Of a stretch of DNA of 64,000 bases, positions 55,657-64,000 are shown one piece after another; within the stretch, counting starts at the first letter, position 1, and the number at the start of each line of letters is the position of its first letter. Source of the DNA: Sporopachydermia quercuum (taxonomy: Eukaryota; Ascomycota; Sporopachydermiomycetes; Sporopachydermiales; Sporopachydermiaceae); the NCBI GenBank assembly GCA_001599295.1, contig BCGN01000001.1, forward strand, positions 620,001-684,000, read 5' to 3'. A model generated the notes under the pieces. It ran no database searches and had not been told where the DNA came from. It saw only the letters and a program-made list of their open reading frames with translations. The position numbers were made by a program, and so were the translations under genes.

Positions 55657-57333
55657 ATGTCTGCGATTCATCCACAAGTTCAGCACCAGACGCAACAACA
55701 GAGCCAAGGCCAACCACGGTCTCAACTACAAGGGCAGGCACCTTTAATTCCACAGTCACAACCACAACAAGCCCCAAGCGAACCCATTCCAAGAGTCTTC
55801 CAAATATTCGACTCGGAGGCCGCTCAAACTTGGTATGCCATAGGATCCTTCGCAGAAACATTAGGAATATACGACACAGCAATTCCTGCTTATGAATCGT
55901 CATTAAGGAGAGATCCTTATAATCCAAAGGCTTTAGAAGCTCTAGGTAGAATATATCAGTCGAGAGATGATTTTGTTAAAGCTATTGAGTTTTTCAAAAC
56001 TGCTTTATCAATCGATCCCAAAAGTGGCGCGGGTTGGGCAGCACTAGGGCACTGTTACTTCTTAATCAACGACCTTGCTAATACCTATACAGCATATCAA
56101 CAAGCATTGTTTTATCCAGGACCTCAAGATGCTAAATTATGGTATGGAATTGGTATTTTATATGAACGATATGGCTCACTGAATTATGCAGAAGAAGCAT
56201 TAGTGAAAGTGTTATCAATTGATCCCAATTTTGAACAAGCAAATGAAGTGTACTATCGACTAGGCTTTATCTACAGAAGCCAATTAAAATTACCACAAGC
56301 TATCGAATGTTTTAAGTACGTTGCTTATAATCCTCCCAAACATGTTTCATCACTGGAAATATGGCTCCAAGTAGCTGATTTATATGAAGCCCAACATGAC
56401 TATTCAGCGGCCAAGAATTTATATGAGGCATTGATCACAGAATTGCCTACAAATTCAGAACTCCTATTGGTTTTAGGATGGTTGTACCATTTACCAGATA
56501 CAGGCTTTCAAAACTTAGAAGTAGCAGTGCAGCATTTGATCAGAGCTATAGAACTTGATTCTTCTCAGTCATATGCTTGGTACGTTTTAGGCCGATGTTA
56601 TATGGAAGCAGAAAACTACTCAGGAGCTTATGAAGCGTATCAACAGGCAGTGTATAGAGATATGAAGAACCCCATCTTCTGGTGTTCCATTGGTGTTCTA
56701 TATTTCCTATTATCAAGATTTCATGAAGCACTCGACGTATATTCAAGAGCTATTAGGATAGACCAATCTATGGCTGAAGTTTGGTTTGATTTAGGTGTAT
56801 TGTACGAAAGCTGTAACAATCAGATAAATGATGTATTAGATGCTTATAGCAGAGCATTGGAACTCGATTTAAGAAACTCTTTGATTGAAGGACGTTTCAA
56901 TGCTTTAAAACAACAACTACAGATACCTGAAGGACAAAGAAGACCTTTNCCGAGACTTAAACCTGTGGATGTTCATCCTAGTGTCTACCGAAACAGATTT
57001 CCCCAGATAGTGTTGAACAAAGCTAACAACGGTGCAACAGGCGCTCAACCCACTAATGGAGACACATCAACAAAAAGAGCTAATGATGGTCCATTGCCAG
57101 CTGAATTGAACCCGCCTGTGAAAGTACAGATTGTTAGCGAAAATGCCAATGGTAACGGTGCTAATGGGAAAGAGGATTTGAACAAACTGCCTCAGGTTCC
57201 ACCTTTCTACGGAGCTAATGTAGGAGAACAACCGAGAGAGCTTAAACCGTTAGTGTATGGAGAAAACGGATTAGTTCATGTTCTAAATGGAGTCCCTGGT
57301 CAAGTACAAGGTCAACCAGTCAGGTATGGTTAA
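55657..57333 (+). CDS. CYC8: General transcriptional corepressor Cyc8/Ssn6
   Basis: 558 residues. Scaffold of the Cyc8-Tup1 corepressor, which DNA-binding repressors such as Mig1 recruit to genes. The first about 45 residues are Gln/Pro-rich. Ten TPRs follow at about residues 55-420, beginning TWYAIGSFAETLGIYDTAIPAYESSL and including NPKALEALGRIYQSRDDFVKAIEFF, WLYHLPDTGFQNLEVAVQHLIRAIELD and DVYSRAIRIDQSMAEVWFDLGVLYESC, all very close to yeast Cyc8. After the TPRs a QIPEGQRR-PRLKPVDVHPSVY motif is kept, then only about 120 residues of Asn/Gly-rich tail. Saccharomyces Cyc8 is 966 residues with a long polyGln/Ala tail, which is missing here; the frame ends cleanly with no sign of damage. One ambiguous base at 56949. 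Confidence 0.95.
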   Translation: MSAIHPQVQHQTQQQSQGQPRSQLQGQAPLIPQSQPQQAPSEPIPRVFQIFDSEAAQTWYAIGSFAETLGIYDTAIPAYESSLRRDPYNPKALEALGRIYQSRDDFVKAIEFFKTALSIDPKSGAGWAALGHCYFLINDLANTYTAYQQALFYPGPQDAKLWYGIGILYERYGSLNYAEEALVKVLSIDPNFEQANEVYYRLGFIYRSQLKLPQAIECFKYVAYNPPKHVSSLEIWLQVADLYEAQHDYSAAKNLYEALITELPTNSELLLVLGWLYHLPDTGFQNLEVAVQHLIRAIELDSSQSYAWYVLGRCYMEAENYSGAYEAYQQAVYRDMKNPIFWCSIGVLYFLLSRFHEALDVYSRAIRIDQSMAEVWFDLGVLYESCNNQINDVLDAYSRALELDLRNSLIEGRFNALKQQLQIPEGQRRPXPRLKPVDVHPSVYRNRFPQIVLNKANNGATGAQPTNGDTSTKRANDGPLPAELNPPVKVQIVSENANGNGANGKEDLNKLPQVPPFYGANVGEQPRELKPLVYGENGLVHVLNGVPGQVQGQPVRYG

Positions 57334-58131
57334 GATCAAGATTAAGGTCAGAGGCTCAATTAAATGATAGTAACAAAAGCATAATGGCTTTCATAATAAA
57401 TGATAACATCACTAAGATCAGATTAATTTCTGTTTAATGAAACAAAGTCCTTAAATTAGCTCAGATTTAGCCACTATGTTATTCATTTTCATTATATTTT
57501 ATGACTGACTTAATGGTTTTCTGCTTTTCTGTTATTTGATTGCTGTCTCTTTCGAGCCTTTTCTTCAATTAACTTGAAAATGTTTGATATCATTTTTCTG
57601 ATGAAATCGTTCAGGTATATGTACGTGTATAACTAGTGTAGCATAATATTGAGTTTCTTTCAACTCATTCCTCTAAGCTATATGGAATTCGTGTAGTATG
57701 TTGTTGACCGTAAAACGTAGTAATTTACTTGTTATCAAAAGCAGTTAATGTATATCCAATCAATCGTGAGACAACTGACAGTTTAGCATGTTCGTCAAGT
57801 GATAGGAATTTGTAAGTCATAGGGGGTATTCTGGAGATATGACTGTTAACCATTAAATCAAACTACTCCGTAATCTGCAACGGTTGGGCAAATCTAATTT
57901 TACCCATAAAACAGAATCTCTGTCTTTTAGTCTATCTAAAACCTAGTTTTCCACTAGAACACCAAGTTCCATGTAATCCTGTACATTGCTCTCACTTTCT
58001 ATCAATCGTTTCTCCCCAGCATATCTCCTTGTATATCCCCCCTCTTGAATTCTTTCTAGAAGTAGCTGCCGAAAACCGATCGCATCAGAACTCTAATTTT
58101 TGTTGTCGGAGCCGAAATATACAATCTAATT

Positions 58132-58155
58132 GTGGGGTAATCTTTCATTCCCCAC
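58132..58155. promoter_or_regulatory. Inverted pair of Mig1-like GC boxes
   Basis: GTGGGG at 58132-58137, preceded by the A/T run CTAATT, and CCCCAC at 58150-58155, together a perfect 7-base inverted repeat TGTGGGG/CCCCACA. The + strand copy fits the Mig1 consensus (A/T tract followed by SYGGGG). It lies 1.1 kb upstream of the CoA ligase. Confidence 0.35.
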
Positions 58156-58334
58156 ACTCACCTCTTCTTTAACCATTAATATCTTACCATGTGCCTATAC
58201 CCCAATGAATAAAAAGTCTTCTGTCTTGTAGTATTCAATTAATTAAATAAGAACAATAATTTATTAGCTTTAAACCAAGAGATTCAACAAATCCCTATAC
58301 CGAATATCGTGTTTGTAATCATTATCTACCCACA

Positions 58335-58346
58335 ATTTTAGTGGGG
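58335..58346 (+). promoter_or_regulatory. Mig1-like site
   Basis: A/T tract ATTTTA followed by GTGGGG, fitting the Mig1 glucose-repressor consensus, about 0.9 kb upstream of the CoA ligase ATG. Motif match only. Confidence 0.35.
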
Positions 58347-59261
58347 AACCGGTTCAATTTTCTCTTTGTGACACAAATTTCACATTTGTGGCATATCGGT
58401 TACTCTTCAACTTCTTCATTATAGTCAGAAACGCAACTGCTTCAACAGTTTCTTGTATCGCGTATCACCTCTTGCTATTATTCCATCATTCGCTGCTTGC
58501 TGAAGGAAAGTATTCCCAAATATCATCAATCGTAGTAAACCATTTTCAATTACCCCAAGTTATTCATTACCGAATCAAGAAAACCTAGTCTTCTATTTCA
58601 TGCTTGTTGCTAATCAGTTATCAACCCTATCATTGACATAATTAGTGTACTAGTTCCCAATGCACAGTTGATACCTGAATTAGTGAGTAATCACCCTTTG
58701 TCTGAGTAAGTTATTTTATTCTTTAAGTAGAAAACGCTTGTGGGACGAAATCAGGCAGCGGTATTTTTTCCTTTCCCACTGATAATAACGTTGAACCCTG
58801 GAAAGCTTAATCCGACTCCGATTACCAATATTATCAATAGTGATGATTATTATTCAAGTTCTAACATATTGATTTAAGCAATTACTAATTGTTAGATACA
58901 GTTTCGGTAAAACTTGAGGGCATTTCTTCCCCCTCTGTTGACCCCATTTGAACAGCACTAGATAGGCAGATTAGACAATAAACTTGGAACGGCTGGGAAG
59001 ATTAATTTTCCATTGAGTTTGCCTTTATATATTGGCAGGNGTCTCGATTGTTGTTTATTGCTGTATATATCTATTAGATGTAACTTGTTGTAAGATAAAG
59101 AGCAAAAGAAACTGAGCTTTTTGATCTATCAATTGCAACCTCCTGGCGTTAGAATACTAATAGTAACTTACCTCTTAACCACAACTGTCAGTGATAAACT
59201 ATATCGTCAATAACAAAACAAAGCAACATCCGCAACTGCAGCTACAACTATCTTTTTCACA

Positions 59262-60878
59262 ATGACTATCTACACATCACCATCGCCAGAAATTATTCCT
59301 TACTACGGAAACGCCGCACACTTTGTAAAGGATCATCCTCCACAAGATATTGACTCACCTTTGTTCATTGATGCTAAAACTGGTGATAGTTTATCCTACA
59401 GACAGTTAGACAACATTACAGAAAGACTAGCCTACGTTCTTCACACAAAATATGGTATCACCGACAATGATGTTGTAACTTTCTTCAGCAATACTCATAT
59501 ATACGTGCCAGCTATGCATTTTGCTATTCTTGCTTTAGGAGCAATTGTTAGTCCAGCTAACGTTACTTATACTCCTCAGGAGCTTTTACATCAAGTCAAA
59601 CTGGGTGATGCCAAACTTATCATCGTTCGTCCTTATCTGAAGGCTGTTGCAGAAGAATGCTTGAAACTCGGTGGAGCAGAACTTGACGTTAGAGCTATTG
59701 TCACTACTGATGAATTATTGGAAGATCTTAAATTCCATGAAGGTAGAATAGCTCCAAAACAATTCACAAAGGAGGAATCATTGGACCGATTATCTTACCT
59801 CTGTTTCTCTTCTGGTACATCCGGTAAGCCAAAAGCTGTCATGACAACTCATTTCAACATTACATCTAATACCTTACAAATAATCAGCAGTTTGCCCAGT
59901 TGGAATAAAGATATTGTTACTGGTACAACAATCCCTATCACTCATATTTACGGCCTCACTATGGATATTTACGTAACCGCTTTGATTGGATGTAAGAATG
60001 TGTTTTTCGAGTCATTTAATTTGGAGTTCTTTTTACAAAACATGGTTAAATACAAAATATCTCATGTAACACTTGTTCCGCCTATTATTGTTTTACTGGC
60101 AAAAAATCCAGTTGTGGATCAATACAAAAACGAACTGAACAAAACCTGGAGAGTCATCTTATCAGCAGCAGCACCATTGAGTACAAGCTTGTGCGAACAA
60201 GTTCAAGAAAGAATTCCTAACTTGCAATTAATGCAAGCATATGGATTGACTGAAGCTTCTCCTATTACTCATATCACCGATGTTTCAAACCATAAAGATC
60301 CTGGCTCTATCGGATTACTAGCAGCATCATGTAAAGCTAGATTNGTTGATGAATTTGGTGAAGATGTTGCTGAAGGTGAAAGAGGTGAAGTTTGGATATC
60401 TGGACCAAACATTATGAAAGGATATCTAAACAATCCTGAAGCAACTAACGAAATGCTAACCGATGATCGTTGGTTGAGAACTGGTGATATTGCGATTGTT
60501 TCTAAGGACCATTATTGGTATATTGTTGATCGTAAAAAGGAACTCATTAAGTCCAAGGGTCACCAAGTTGCTCCAGCTGAGCTTGAGGCAACCTTACTTA
60601 CCCATGATGATGTGATTGATTGTGCAGTCACTGGTTTCCATGTACCAGAAGAGGGAACTGAATTGCCTAGGGCCTATCTGGTGTTAAAGCCTAATGCAGA
60701 TCCTTTGGCTATTAAAGAATGGTTTGACAGCAAAGTTTCCAAGCATAAGAAGCTCTGGGGAGGTATTGTTGTATTAGATGCTATACCTAAGAATGGCTCT
60801 GGTAAGATTTTGAGAAGATTCTTGAGAGAGCGAAAAGGTGATGTTGCCTATGGTTATGTCAGTCCAGCTAAACTCTAA
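59262..60878 (+). CDS. Peroxisomal AMP-forming acyl/aryl-CoA ligase, 4-coumarate-CoA-ligase-like
   Basis: 538 residues. Activates a carboxylic acid with ATP and joins it to CoA. ANL-superfamily motifs are complete: P-loop SSGTSGKPKAV (about residue 184), VPPIIVLLAKNP, YGLTEASP (about 327), the hinge-region TGDIA (about 407) and VDRKKELIKSKGHQVAPAELE (about 423), and the catalytic lysine near the C-terminus in PKNGSGKILRR. Closest families by motif are plant 4-coumarate-CoA ligases, plant peroxisomal 4CL-like enzymes and yeast Pcs60/Fat2. The last three residues are Ala-Lys-Leu, a standard PTS1, so import by Pex5 into peroxisomes is expected. Fungal members act on medium-chain fatty or aromatic acids; the substrate here is unknown. 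One ambiguous codon at 60345. Confidence 0.88.
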   Translation: MTIYTSPSPEIIPYYGNAAHFVKDHPPQDIDSPLFIDAKTGDSLSYRQLDNITERLAYVLHTKYGITDNDVVTFFSNTHIYVPAMHFAILALGAIVSPANVTYTPQELLHQVKLGDAKLIIVRPYLKAVAEECLKLGGAELDVRAIVTTDELLEDLKFHEGRIAPKQFTKEESLDRLSYLCFSSGTSGKPKAVMTTHFNITSNTLQIISSLPSWNKDIVTGTTIPITHIYGLTMDIYVTALIGCKNVFFESFNLEFFLQNMVKYKISHVTLVPPIIVLLAKNPVVDQYKNELNKTWRVILSAAAPLSTSLCEQVQERIPNLQLMQAYGLTEASPITHITDVSNHKDPGSIGLLAASCKARXVDEFGEDVAEGERGEVWISGPNIMKGYLNNPEATNEMLTDDRWLRTGDIAIVSKDHYWYIVDRKKELIKSKGHQVAPAELEATLLTHDDVIDCAVTGFHVPEEGTELPRAYLVLKPNADPLAIKEWFDSKVSKHKKLWGGIVVLDAIPKNGSGKILRRFLRERKGDVAYGYVSPAKL

Positions 60879-62328
60879 ATTCGTGATATATTACATTGTG
60901 TTTATAGTGTAGGTGTTATTGATAGGTATATTTGATGCTTAATGTGTTTAATGATAAGTTTCATGATACTTTTAAATTGATAGGTTGTAGTTAGGAAAAA
61001 TGCTTGTCAGAGAGCGTAAAGCCATAAGTGGGAAAATGTAGTGTTGAGAGCAGATACTTTTGAATAGAAAGTTTACAAGAAAAAATTCCATAAAATTTAA
61101 TTATTCATTAAAACCGATGTATGTTGAGTTCCGACCCAAACAGATGAGATTAGTATCAGTTGCGAAGGATTGTGGAGCTTCTCAGCAATGCAATGGGATG
61201 AACAAAATTAAGTTAGCGTTTGTTAGTATAGTACAATTTCGTCTTTCGTATTTAACCTAACAGGAAGGTGAAATTGTTGATTAAACAAACTTTATGAACA
61301 TTATGAACTTTATATTGTAATGCTCGTAGAATATAATTTCTATAAGCATTGAAAAAAGAGCATGTTAAAATGATACAAGATCGTAGAAATAAAGGTATAA
61401 CAAACCATTTGTTATAGCTGNNNTTCAGTAAAAATCTGTTATCATTTAACTTGTATTTTATGTGGTTTTTTATTCCAAGATTCCATACTTTGATGTGTCC
61501 AGTTCAGTGAACACCTTCAACGCTGCTTGAGAAAGAATAATTAAACCAGGGGTATCATCTACTGTTCTCCAGTATCTCAGGCAATATATAACCCAAACCA
61601 AANTTTTTTACCATATATTACCTCCCAAATACAAGCTGCGAGTATCATCAAAATCCTTATTTTTGCTGGTTCCCCTTCCATTTGATTCAATATCCCTATT
61701 TCAACTATCAAGCGTCCAATAATAGACCCCCCACCAGTGTACTTATATTCCTAGCTCTTCTCACATTGGGTCTCCTCTTGCTGTGTCTGTATCCTATTGC
61801 GCGTTTCTGGAGTAATCTAAATTTCCTTATTGTATTGTAACTTTCTGATAGATCCTTTATCTGGCGAAGGTTATTTACGAGTCTCGCCCATAATAATAGC
61901 TACGTACTAACACTTTGCTATCAACCTACTACGAAGTTCAATCAGTAAAGCTCCTGTTGGCTTGATAACTTGAATAGTGAAACTGAGATTGTCATAGTCT
62001 GAGGGTTAGCTATTCTTTATCACTTGGAAGAATTAAAATCCTTTATGTGTAATGTCTGCACCATGAATGCGTCTGGGTGAAGCATAGAAATTGGTGTAAG
62101 ACAGTTACAAGACTCGGTANATACTTGTTATTGGTCTCAGACCACAGCAGAAGCGATTGTTCTCGAGAACTAAAGTTGTAGTAATATAATAGTATAAAAC
62201 TAGCTAGCACGCTTTTCAAGTGCTCATGTTAGCGATCTAACTGGTAGTGCCGATTGATACGATCAGTCATTAATTACACTCTAAAGCCATTTGACGGTCT
62301 TTGATAACTACAAGAGCAATCAATCATT
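60879..62328. other. Intergenic between the CoA ligase and the DDB1-like gene
   Basis: About 1.45 kb, AT-rich, with a 3-base gap of Ns at 61421-61423. A 66-codon ORF near 61060 is not recognisable. No RNA gene seen. Confidence 0.5.
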
Positions 62329-64000
62329 ATGAGCCTTGTACCTACAAGAAGATTCTCCGAAGATGACGGAATCTCATCAAATAACACACCTTCAAAAATT
62401 CACGGCAGAGCTTACGATGCTGATTACATTTACGTACCTGTCATGGAATCGTCCTCAGTGAACTTCTCCAAAGTACTGAACTTTACGGNAGCTAAATCCA
62501 ATGACCTGGTTGTTGCTAAAACAGACAAAATTGAAGTGTTCAACCTTACGAAGTCTTCTTCAAAACAGGAACCAACATTAATTTTGAAATCCTCTCTCAA
62601 CCTCTTCCAGAAAATTATGGGCATGGTACAAATCACTCCTAGCAAGTGGAAGTTTGGATGGACCAACTCAACTATATTCAGCCCAGATCATCATACCGCA
62701 CCATTAGATATGGTTGGCGTTTTGCTTGAAGATGGAACCTTTGGAATTGTCTATTACGAAAAAATTACCCAACGTTGTGAGATTGCTCTTGATTTCCGAA
62801 CGAAAAGAACTAGACTTAGTGTTATTGCTCCTCTTTTATGCGGAGACTCCACAGGAAGAAGTATTGCCATTAACGACTCTGCCAATGATATTACTATTCT
62901 GTTTATTGATCTATCCAACCTTGAAAAAGCTTACATTCATACATCAACTCATCAAACAGGTACGCTTGAGGCATCAAATATATACGACTTTGCTAAACCT
63001 GCTTCTATTCCTGATATGGGTATTATATCTATGACCTTCATTCCTCCTGATTCCAAGCATTCACTTGAAACCTCTCTAGCTTTACAAGTGGCAGACGAGC
63101 CTCATAAATCAATGAGAGACAAAGTAAACAACACGTTTATTCTAGCATGCTTAGCCAGAGACGTTTTCAAGGGCAGAATAGTTCATTTTTTCCGGTTCAG
63201 AAAACTGAAACCCAACCAACAAGTTGCAGGACCAAAAATCGTATCTGAGCTTGAATTCATCAACAAAATGCCCATTAGAGATGATAAATGCAATTTTATT
63301 GTCCCTGCTCCCAAGCTTTGTGGTGGTGTTTTTACTGTCGGTAGCAGATTCTGTGATTGGGTTCCTTTGACTTATGAGACTTTTCAGCACTACGTACCAG
63401 GTCGAATGTCGATAAAACTAGATAAGCCAACAGATAGATTCATCAGAGTGATCACATCGGTTGATCTGAAGACCAATTTGAAAGGCTATCCGGACGAATG
63501 TGTAAAGTTGTACGTTGGATGCGAAACTGGAGATATTTTCTCTCTCTATATAAAGGTTGTATCCCCTACGAAAATGCTATCTTCAAAGGTGGATTTAGGA
63601 AAAGTGACAGTTCCAACATGTATCTCGGAAATAACGCCGCAATTTCTGTTTGCTGGATCTCACTTATACGATTCTTGTGTGTGTGAAAAAATTGGGGATA
63701 AAGAATCTGGCTATAAGTTGAAGCACTTGATTTCGTTAGCTGGACTACCAGTGATTATTGATTTGGCAGTAGACTTTGAGAAGACAACCAATTCGTTGAC
63801 ATGTTATGCTGCTACTGGTGGGTTTTTCTCCTCTTCAGTTCGAAGGCTTCAATTCGGGTTGAAAACCGATGAAATAGAGGCATCTCCCATTGGACTATCG
63901 CTCGCCAATATAGGATCAATGATCCCTTTGAAAGATGATACTGTCATTCTGATAGATACAGTACTTGATGAAGAAACAAAGGTCATCACCTGGAGACAAG
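62329..64000 (+). CDS. DDB1/CPSF160/SF3B3-family beta-propeller protein (MMS1-like), 3' end outside the window
   Basis: Open from the ATG at 62329 through the last base, 557 residues seen. The N-terminus is a short hydrophilic lead, then a propeller blade start, NDLVVAKTDKIEVFNLT, typical of the MMS1_N family entry. Further signs are DGTFGIVYYE, LCGDSTGRSIAINDSANDITILFIDL (compare the G-x-x-I/A-x-D-P-x-x-R pattern in DDB1 and SF3B3), and CYAATGGFFSSSVRRLQFG, equivalent to the C-x-G-x-G-x-x-S-S-L-R-x-L-R-x-G motif. Members are Mms1/DDB1 (cullin adaptor), Cft1/CPSF160 (mRNA 3' ends) and Rse1/SF3B3 (splicing). The low conservation favours an Mms1-type protein over Rse1, but this cannot be settled without the C-terminal half. 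One ambiguous codon at 62489. Confidence 0.55.
   Translation, partial: MSLVPTRRFSEDDGISSNNTPSKIHGRAYDADYIYVPVMESSSVNFSKVLNFTXAKSNDLVVAKTDKIEVFNLTKSSSKQEPTLILKSSLNLFQKIMGMVQITPSKWKFGWTNSTIFSPDHHTAPLDMVGVLLEDGTFGIVYYEKITQRCEIALDFRTKRTRLSVIAPLLCGDSTGRSIAINDSANDITILFIDLSNLEKAYIHTSTHQTGTLEASNIYDFAKPASIPDMGIISMTFIPPDSKHSLETSLALQVADEPHKSMRDKVNNTFILACLARDVFKGRIVHFFRFRKLKPNQQVAGPKIVSELEFINKMPIRDDKCNFIVPAPKLCGGVFTVGSRFCDWVPLTYETFQHYVPGRMSIKLDKPTDRFIRVITSVDLKTNLKGYPDECVKLYVGCETGDIFSLYIKVVSPTKMLSSKVDLGKVTVPTCISEITPQFLFAGSHLYDSCVCEKIGDKESGYKLKHLISLAGLPVIIDLAVDFEKTTNSLTCYAATGGFFSSSVRRLQFGLKTDEIEASPIGLSLANIGSMIPLKDDTVILIDTVLDEETKVITWRQ

Larger units (their letters stand above)
57334..59261. other. Intergenic between CYC8 and the CoA ligase
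   Basis: About 1.9 kb without a recognisable gene. The middle (57900-58200) is pyrimidine-rich. Mig1-like GTGGGG motifs on the + strand lie at 58132 and 58341, with an inverted CCCCAC at 58150. Confidence 0.5.

Noticed and set aside
1-64000. Virus-derived or LTR element relics
   Set aside because: No reverse transcriptase, integrase, capsid or envelope-like frame and no paired terminal repeats were recognised by eye.

Overview
The window looks like a nuclear chromosome segment from a budding yeast (Saccharomycotina) outside the Saccharomycetaceae. The evidence is a set of recognisable yeast orthologues (GLN4, ARG8, POM152, PEX1, CYC8, SLI15, RSC7, CNS1, ERS1, NHP10, RPS28), AT-rich intergenic DNA, and short introns with GTATGT/GTAAGT donors and TACTAAC-like branch sites. 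I can place 14 introns in 10 of 21 genes, far more than in Saccharomyces. CTG codons fall at strongly conserved leucines in the SWT1 PIN domain, so the standard code is likely and the CTG-Ser yeasts are not favoured. I cannot name the genus. Scattered N bases point to a draft assembly or heterozygous sites. I see no tRNA, rRNA, CRISPR, intact transposon or virus-derived element.

Layout, 0-25 kb: the 3' part of an MFS drug:H+ antiporter (+) faces NHP10 (-, INO80 HMG-box subunit). GLN4 (-, glutaminyl-tRNA synthetase) follows, divergent from a candidate Red1/SYCP2-type meiotic axis gene (+, three exons). Then come RPS28 (+, three exons, the first being only the ATG), SWT1 (+, PIN ribonuclease) and, convergent with it, an XLF/NEJ1 end-joining gene (-). 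ARG8 (+) has a Gcn4-type site in its promoter. A secreted FAS1-domain protein (+) carries three tandem repeats that each end in Lys-Arg. An ERC1-type MATE transporter (-) closes this part.

Layout, 25-48 kb: POM152 (-), an Old Yellow Enzyme (-), a Whi2-like BTB protein (-) with a small 3' exon, RSC7/NPL6 (-) with long acidic microsatellite-coded tracts, CNS1 (+), SLI15/INCENP (-, three exons, IN-box in the last) and PEX1 (-).

Layout, 48-64 kb: a gene-poor stretch (47.8-55.7 kb) holds only ERS1/cystinosin (+, three exons). It also has a pair of adjacent perfect palindromes and a cluster of ambiguous bases. CYC8/SSN6 (+), a peroxisomal AMP-forming acyl/aryl-CoA ligase ending in AKL (+), and the 5' part of a DDB1/CPSF160/SF3B3-family (MMS1-like) gene (+) complete the window.

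Most genes are independent housekeeping units, as expected in yeast. Possible functional links are PEX1 with the PTS1-bearing ligase (peroxisome), NHP10 with RSC7 and CYC8 (chromatin and repression), and XLF with the Red1-like gene (DNA breaks and meiosis). The most unusual gene is the FAS1 protein with Kex2-type repeats. The most useful annotation gains are the spliced models: Red1-like, RPS28, the Whi2-like 3' exon, SLI15, ERS1, and the true N-termini of NHP10, RSC7 and GLN4.
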